Source of the DNA: a virus
IMG/VR virus record: IMGVR_UViG_3300033571_005467
Location: 1 to 26,590 of that record
DNA length: 26,590 nucleotides
Reading direction: 5' to 3' (one strand)
Position 1 is the stretch's first letter. Each line of letters opens with the position of its first letter. The position numbers and the translations under genes were made by a program. Positions 22,608-26,590 of the stretch are shown one piece after another. Below the pieces are notes generated by a model, which saw only the letters and a list, made by a program, of their open reading frames with translations, ran no database searches and had not been told where the DNA came from.

Positions 22608-23237
22608 ATGGCAATTACATCATTAAATAACTACTCCGTACAGACAGCAGGCCCTGGTAGTAACCAGAGCTTGTTGATGCCAAAGCTAAAGTATCGCTTT
22701 AGAGTGATTCTTTTAGGTTTCGGTGTTGAGCCAAGTACAGAGTTAACAAAACAGGTCATGGATGTTACAAGACCTAAAGTTTCTTTCGAAGAAATGGACA
22801 TCCCTGTGTACAACTCACGTGTTTACCTAGCTGGCAAATATAGCTGGGAAACAATGACATTGACACTACGTGATGACGCAAGCGGCCAAGTTACTAAGTT
22901 AGTTGGTCAACAGATCCAGAAACAATTCGACTTCATGGAACAGGCATCTGCACGTTCAGGCGTTGACTACAAGTTTACGACTAAGATCGAAGTGTTAGAC
23001 GGCGGTAACGGTGGCACAGGCGCTGCAAGTGTGTTAGAAACATTTGAGTGCTACGGTTGCTTCGTACAGAACGCAGACTACGGTGATTTGAACTACGGTA
23101 CTAACGAACCAGCAACAGTAGCATTAACAATTAGATTTGATAATGCTATCCAATCAGCAGGTACTGTTGGTATTGGAACCATTGTTGGAAGAACCATTGG
23201 TTCAGCTATCACTGGTCAGGGCGCATTCAACGGCTAA
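22608..23237 (+). CDS. 19: Tail tube protein gp19-like
   Basis: Encodes 209 residues, close to T4 gp19 (163) with a longer C-terminus. YRFRVILLGFG near the start, VSFEEMDIPVYNSRVYLAGKY and the strand pattern WETMTLTLRDD fit the tail-tube fold, as does ATVALTIRFDNA near the end. Hexamers stack inside the sheath to form the DNA conduit. An AGGAG at 22593-22597, inside the end of the sheath gene, lies ten bases before the ATG. The stop is followed by a strong terminator, so sheath and tube form a two-gene transcript suited to their high and matched copy number. Confidence 0.93.
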   Translation: MAITSLNNYSVQTAGPGSNQSLLMPKLKYRFRVILLGFGVEPSTELTKQVMDVTRPKVSFEEMDIPVYNSRVYLAGKYSWETMTLTLRDDASGQVTKLVGQQIQKQFDFMEQASARSGVDYKFTTKIEVLDGGNGGTGAASVLETFECYGCFVQNADYGDLNYGTNEPATVALTIRFDNAIQSAGTVGIGTIVGRTIGSAITGQGAFNG

Positions 23238-23256
23238 ACCATCCAGTAAATCAAAG

Positions 23257-23280
23257 AAACCCGCAGAAGCGGGTTTTTTT
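23257..23280 (+). terminator. Rho-independent terminator after gp19
   Basis: Stem ACCCGC / GCGGGT with an AGAA tetraloop, followed by seven T (23274-23280). It lies 20 bases after the tube stop and six bases before the next late promoter motif. Confidence 0.9.
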
Positions 23281-23285
23281 GTGGC

Positions 23286-23292
23286 ATAAATA
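23286..23292 (+). promoter_or_regulatory. Late promoter motif ATAAATA; predicted leaderless
   Basis: ATAAATA is followed by TTATT and the ATG at 23298, so the predicted start coincides with the A of the ATG. A terminator ends six bases upstream, so read-through cannot easily supply a leader. No SD is visible. Confidence 0.65.
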
Positions 23293-23297
23293 TTATT

Positions 23298-24398
23298 ATG
23301 AATAAATTCGTGAGATATCTAACCCAAGGATTCGTCGGCGGCCTTCTAAATCCTAAAGGCAACATGGCTAACTGGCAACATGCCACGAGGCTATTTGTTG
23401 ACGACAATTATAGATTAGCTCCTAGAACAAAGTTTATGTTCTATGCTCAATTTGAGCTAGATAGAACTGCGGTTAAATCAAACGTCTTTACAGAAAAACA
23501 TTCAAATGAAATTGGTTTTTTGATCAAAGGAACTGATCTTCCTAAGTTTACTATTGACACAGTAACTAAAAATCAATACAACAGAAAAAAATTAGTTTAT
23601 AAAAATATAACCTACGATCCGATCTCAATGACATTCCACGATGACAATGCTGGAATCATTAACGCTTTGTGGGCGATATACTACGGATATTATTTCCAAG
23701 ATCGTGCATTACCGGATGCTGCTTTTTCAGATACAAAATACAGACCGCAATACGGACCATTAGATACATTTCGTTACGGTCTTGATAATGATAAGAGCGT
23801 TGATATTTTTAAAAGTATCAGTATCTATACACTAAGTAGAAAGCGTTTTAACGGATATACCCTGATTAATCCTAGAATACAAAACTGGGCACACGGATCC
23901 GTGGCCTATGGCGATAACGATGTTTTAGAAAGCACGATGACTGTTCAATACGAATCTGTAAGATACTCATCAGGAAACGTTAGTGTAAACAATCCTAAAG
24001 GTTTTGCTACTCTACACTATGATGTATCGCCTAGTCCTCTCAGTGTTGCTGGTGGCGGCGTTGCTAGACTTACTGGCACAGGCGGTGTCTTAGATGGTAT
24101 CAGTCAGGTGTTTGGTGCAGTAGGTAGCGGTTCAGCTTTTGGTTCTGTAGGCGGATTTTTAGGCACAGCTATTGCTGCTGCTAACACTTATAATAATGCA
24201 GGACGTCTTTCTAAAGAAGGTCTTAAAGCTGAAGCGATTAACATTTTATCTAGCCCGTCGAATATCAGAGGGGCAGTTAATACAGTCAGTGGGGTTATAG
24301 GTTCAGCGTTTCCTTCAAACACCCAAGGTAGTGGCGGAACTACCGCTACTCAGAAAAATCTAACCAATAACAATCCTAGCGCAGGAACAACAATATGA
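23298..24398 (+). CDS. Baseplate tail-tube initiator-like protein (gp54/gp48 type)
   Basis: Encodes 366 residues. Residues about 40-235 look like a tube-fold domain: TKFMFYAQFELDRT, IKGTDLPKFTIDTVTKNQYN, and YDPISMTFHDDNAG, ending in STMTVQYESVRYSS. This is followed by a Gly/Ala-rich helical tail (VFGAVGSGSAFGSVGGFLGT), the same order as T4 gp54 (320 aa), the platform on which gp19 polymerises. T4 gp48 has a related tube fold, so I cannot decide between them by eye. It directly follows gp19. Its stop overlaps the next start in ATGA, implying coupled translation. The ATG has no SD and sits five bases after a late motif. Confidence 0.6.
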   Translation: MNKFVRYLTQGFVGGLLNPKGNMANWQHATRLFVDDNYRLAPRTKFMFYAQFELDRTAVKSNVFTEKHSNEIGFLIKGTDLPKFTIDTVTKNQYNRKKLVYKNITYDPISMTFHDDNAGIINALWAIYYGYYFQDRALPDAAFSDTKYRPQYGPLDTFRYGLDNDKSVDIFKSISIYTLSRKRFNGYTLINPRIQNWAHGSVAYGDNDVLESTMTVQYESVRYSSGNVSVNNPKGFATLHYDVSPSPLSVAGGGVARLTGTGGVLDGISQVFGAVGSGSAFGSVGGFLGTAIAAANTYNNAGRLSKEGLKAEAINILSSPSNIRGAVNTVSGVIGSAFPSNTQGSGGTTATQKNLTNNNPSAGTTI

Positions 24399-24766
24399 GT
24401 ATTACTAATTTACCGGTTCAAGGAACCGAAGACAGCGCAGACGGAACAAAACTATTCTTCAGTCAATACGGAAGACAACCTTTAGAATTTTCCGCCAACG
24501 AAGTTTCAGCCGCAGTAGGATTTTTTGAGTCAAACGGATTTGCAAAAGAAGCAGCCCAGGTCACAGCTTCTGTGATATTGACACAGGCCAAACTCGACGG
24601 AGTTCCGGTATTCAAACTGATCGATTCATTAAAAGTTCTTAACGGTCTACAGTTAAGTTCTTTGATAGGTGAAATATTAAACAACAATAGAAATCCTTCC
24701 TCTACTCTAGGATTTAAAACTAATAGTGTGTCAAAAAGCGATCAAGTAAGAAATATCGCTGCCTAA
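24395..24766 (+). CDS. Conserved small structural protein, unknown
   Basis: Encodes 123 residues. LEFSANEVSAAVGFFESNGF, AAQVTASVILTQAKLDGVPV and EILNNNRNPSSTLGFKT resemble a conserved hypothetical family of T4-like cyanophages found near tail and head genes; that recollection is not verified. Predicted mainly helical, with no membrane segment or catalytic motif. Translationally coupled to the preceding tube-initiator-like gene by ATGA and followed five bases later by gp4. Probably a virion assembly component or chaperone. Confidence 0.7.
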   Translation: MSITNLPVQGTEDSADGTKLFFSQYGRQPLEFSANEVSAAVGFFESNGFAKEAAQVTASVILTQAKLDGVPVFKLIDSLKVLNGLQLSSLIGEILNNNRNPSSTLGFKTNSVSKSDQVRNIAA

Positions 24767-24770
24767 CATC

Positions 24771-25211
24771 ATGGTCAAGTTTGCCCAAGGACGTTTTGAA
24801 ATGAAAAACCCCAACAAGTATGTTGGGAAGAAAATGCCTTTAGCCCGCAGCAGTTGGGAATTTGTCTTTATGCGAATGCTAGACGAACATCAAGGTGTTG
24901 AAAAATGGGCTAGCGAAAGCATACAGATACCTTATAGAGATCCGTTAACTGGCAAGTACACAGTCTATGTTCCGGATTTTTTTATCGTCTACAATGATAA
25001 AACTGGTAAGAAACATGCAGAAGTTGTAGAAGTAAAACCACAAAGTCAAACTCTAAGAGAGCACGTAGGTAAAAGCGCCTATAATCAAGAACAATATATT
25101 AAAAATCTAGCAAAGTGGGAAGCTGCTACTGCATGGTGTAAGCAACAGGGCATCAAATTTAGAGTGGTAAACGAAGGCGATATTTTCCATCAAGGCGGCA
25201 AACGTCGATAA
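24771..25211 (+). CDS. 4: Head completion protein gp4-like (TnsA/PD-(D/E)XK fold)
   Basis: Encodes 146 residues (T4 gp4 has 150). The order F-x-Q-G-R-x-x-M-K-N-P-N-K-Y-V-G-K, RSSWEFVFMRMLDEH, KWASESIQIPY, VPDFFI, VEVKP and KWEAATAWCKQQGIKFRV matches T4 gp4 segment by segment. E30, D69, E87 and K89 form the expected PD-(D/E)XK catalytic pattern of a TnsA-like nuclease fold. In T4 gp4 completes filled heads before tail joining. The start at 24771 keeps the N-terminal block shared with T4; it has no SD and follows the previous stop by four bases, so coupling is likely. Confidence 0.9.
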   Translation: MVKFAQGRFEMKNPNKYVGKKMPLARSSWEFVFMRMLDEHQGVEKWASESIQIPYRDPLTGKYTVYVPDFFIVYNDKTGKKHAEVVEVKPQSQTLREHVGKSAYNQEQYIKNLAKWEAATAWCKQQGIKFRVVNEGDIFHQGGKRR

Positions 25212-25218
25212 GTACAAT

Positions 25219-25701
25219 ATGACCAAAAAATTAGAAGAACTTTTTAATCTTGAGGAATCTAATCCAAAGCCAGTGGAAACTGTCGAAGAGGAAAAGCCAT
25301 CTCACCAAGAAGTAAAATCACTAGATGACAGCTATAAAGCAGTCGCTGAAATTACCAGAGGTCTTCCGCAGATCAAAGAGCTAGATGATCTAGACGAAAA
25401 AGAGCTAGATTCTCTAGCCAGTAAAGCAGAAGCTGCCTATGACGATCTAATGGATCTAGGCATGAACGTAGAAGTACGTTATTCGGGACGTATTTTTGAA
25501 GTGGCTGCAAGCATGATGGGCAATGCTATCAATGCTAAAAACGCTAAAATCGAGAAGAAACTTAAAGCTATCGATCTACAATTGAAAAAATATAAAATCG
25601 ATAAAGATAACAATGAAGATCCAAATGATGTGATTAACGGCCAGGGTTACATTATCACTGACCGTAACGAGCTCCTTAAGAAATTGGGTCAAAAGAGCTA
25701 A
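25219..25701 (+). CDS. 16: Small terminase subunit gp16-like
   Basis: Encodes 160 residues (T4 gp16 has 164). The N-terminus is acidic (EELFNLEESNPKPVETVEEE) and followed by LDDSYKAV like T4 LEDDYGVV. The central coiled coil FEVAASMMGNAINAKNAKIEKKL (in two parts) corresponds to T4 VFATLMGQMTTTNREIL, and the end ITDRNELLKKLGQ to T4 PTELMDEIG. It would oligomerise into a ring that regulates the large terminase in headful packaging. It lies seven bases after gp4. The large terminase gene, adjacent in T4, is not here. An ATAAGTA element stands four bases before the ATG. Confidence 0.8.
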   Translation: MTKKLEELFNLEESNPKPVETVEEEKPSHQEVKSLDDSYKAVAEITRGLPQIKELDDLDEKELDSLASKAEAAYDDLMDLGMNVEVRYSGRIFEVAASMMGNAINAKNAKIEKKLKAIDLQLKKYKIDKDNNEDPNDVINGQGYIITDRNELLKKLGQKS

Positions 25702-25704
25702 ATA
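25698..25704 (+). promoter_or_regulatory. Late promoter motif CTAAATA overlapping the gp16 stop; predicted leaderless
   Basis: CTAAATA contains the gp16 TAA (25699-25701) and is followed by CTACT and the ATG at 25710. Predicted start equals the A of the ATG. Confidence 0.6.
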
Positions 25705-25709
25705 CTACT

Positions 25710-26261
25710 ATGAAAACTTTTAAAGAATATCTTACCGAAAGCAAAAAGACCTACCCGTTCCGTATCAAGGTAGCAGGCGAACTGCCTGAAGGTTTTGCTA
25801 AAAAAGTCAAAGAATATCTAGGATATTGCAGAGCTAATTTGATTGAAAAATCAAAAACTCCGATACAGGCACAACCTCTGGATTTTCCAGAATTAAGTAA
25901 TATGGAAGTGCATGTGTTTGAAGTAGTATGCGAGTATCCAACTACTGCTCCTCAGATACTTGAAAGAATTAAATGCCTAGTTCCTGAAAGTCATTTACGA
26001 GTAAGAAACGGCGGTGATCCAGGCGAAGCAGAACACGCAGGATTTAATCTAGAAGGTTCGGGTGAATCTATTCTAGAAGAGCCAGAGTATAATGATAAAG
26101 TCAAAGCCAAAGATTATTTCGGCGATGATTTTAATAAAGGTTTCTTAAAAGACCTTTCCAAGTCGTCTAAAGAACGCAAAAAGGAAGGCGTTAATACAGA
26201 ATACAAATTACCAAAATCAAAAGAAGATAAAACTGGCGTTAAGAGCGCCATAGGGAGTTAA
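25710..26261 (+). CDS. Internal head/prohead-core-like protein with capsid-targeting N-terminus
   Basis: Encodes 183 residues. The first eleven residues MKTFKEYLTES closely match the T4 capsid-targeting sequence of internal proteins (MKTYQEFIAEA), including an L-T-E at 8-10 that fits the T4 gp21 prohead-protease consensus (L/I)-x-E. This is followed by an alternating β/α domain (PFRIKVAGEL, QPLDFPELSNMEVHVFEVVCEYP) resembling a conserved protein of marine T4-like phages, then a highly charged, probably disordered C-terminus. It is likely packaged in the prohead and trimmed during maturation. No clear SD is present; a late motif ends five bases before the ATG. Confidence 0.7.
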   Translation: MKTFKEYLTESKKTYPFRIKVAGELPEGFAKKVKEYLGYCRANLIEKSKTPIQAQPLDFPELSNMEVHVFEVVCEYPTTAPQILERIKCLVPESHLRVRNGGDPGEAEHAGFNLEGSGESILEEPEYNDKVKAKDYFGDDFNKGFLKDLSKSSKERKKEGVNTEYKLPKSKEDKTGVKSAIGS

Positions 26262-26264
26262 TAA

Positions 26265-26590
26265 ATGGATTTCAATCAATTACTAGCAAGAATGCAGGAA
26301 CTAGATCGTCCTGTGGCCGAGACAGTACCTGCTGCTGAGAATTGCGGCGGGCCAATGAGCATGCCACCGAGTCCATCTACTCCACCGGTTACACCACCAA
26401 GCATGAGTGTTAACTTAAATGCTCAAGGTATGGACAACATCGAAGATTTACTAAAGTTAATTACTAAAGTTAATCCAGATATGGGCAAACCTGAATTACC
26501 ACCTTTGCCTAGTTTAAGTATGCCACCTAGCATCACTTCAATCAAACCTGCAATGCCACCATTGAAAATGTTACCCGACATGGACGGAGA
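26265..26590 (+). CDS. Pro/Met-rich protein, start only (cut by window end)
   Basis: An open frame from ATG 26265 runs to the window end (108 complete codons) with GGGAG (26253-26257) seven bases upstream. It begins MDFNQLLARMQELDRPVAET and continues through a Cys-Gly segment, then Pro/Met-rich linkers (PMSMPPSPSTPPVTPP) around a short helix NIEDLLKLITKV. It resembles small conserved proteins near capsid genes of T4-like cyanophages, in my recollection. Possibly a scaffold or core component; the C-terminus is not seen. It follows the internal-head-like gene by three bases. Confidence 0.7.
   Translation, partial: MDFNQLLARMQELDRPVAETVPAAENCGGPMSMPPSPSTPPVTPPSMSVNLNAQGMDNIEDLLKLITKVNPDMGKPELPPLPSLSMPPSITSIKPAMPPLKMLPDMDG

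Noticed and set aside
22622-22630. TAAATA motif inside the start of gp19.
   Set aside because: It lies within coding sequence with no suitable start codon downstream; shows that the hexamer alone is not specific.
26234-26250. Hairpin TGGCG/CGCCA near the end of the internal-head-like gene.
   Set aside because: Five base pairs only, inside coding sequence, with no T-run; not a convincing terminator.
1-26590. tRNA genes, CRISPR arrays, insertion sequences, attachment sites.
   Set aside because: No cloverleaf, regular short-repeat array, transposase or integrase was seen on either strand; a tRNA scan would be needed to exclude tRNAs fully.

Overview
The window is a late-gene (virion) region of a T4-like contractile-tailed phage of the cyanophage/pelagiphage type that infects aquatic bacteria. 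The evidence is a recognisable set of T4 structural homologues: neck gp13 and gp14, sheath terminator gp15, sheath gp18, tube gp19, a gp54/gp48-like tube initiator, head-completion gp4 and small terminase gp16. T4-type late promoter motifs (TATAAATA variants) lie upstream of many genes. DNA is moderately AT-rich and packed almost solid with genes; no gene-free stretch exceeds about 100 bases. I see no photosynthesis gene, tRNA, integrase, IS element or CRISPR, so the host cannot be named.

Layout. (1) 36-13679, plus strand: tail-fibre/appendage block. It holds a small unknown protein, a 1127-aa protein with nine tandem glycan-binding-like modules followed by a beta-helix, a 2698-aa giant protein, a 322-aa fibre with GNV repeats and a 223-aa virion-like protein. 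It ends at a bidirectional terminator shared with the opposing block. (2) 13726-17270, minus strand: gp14, gp15, a degenerate Nudix-like protein and a small helical protein, in one tightly overlapping operon. (3) 17304 onward, plus strand: gp13, divergent from gp14 across two back-to-back late promoters. (4) 18059-19044: a metabolic insert. A dNMP kinase has its own near-consensus sigma70 promoter and overlaps, tail to tail, an HNH-like zinc protein on the minus strand. (5) 19120-23280: sheath and tube, closed by a strong terminator. (6) 23286-26590: tube initiator, conserved small protein, gp4, gp16, an internal-head-like protein with a T4-type capsid-targeting N-terminus, and the start of a Pro/Met-rich protein.

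How they work together: gp13/14/15 join head to tail, gp18/19 and the initiator build the contractile tail, gp4/gp16 serve packaging and head completion, and the first block makes host-recognition appendages. The kinase would support nucleotide supply.

The most interesting signals are: (a) a class of genes whose late promoter motif sits exactly 5 nt before the ATG with no Shine-Dalgarno, which predicts leaderless late mRNAs, against a second class with SD leaders and Met-Ala starts; (b) one CBM5/12-like module reused in three different virion proteins, including the neck; (c) a sheath protein enlarged by flagellin-IN-like and Trp-hairpin insertions; (d) inversion of gp14-gp15 and displacement of gp16/gp17 relative to T4 gene order. 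All homology calls are from memory of the families; no database search was run.
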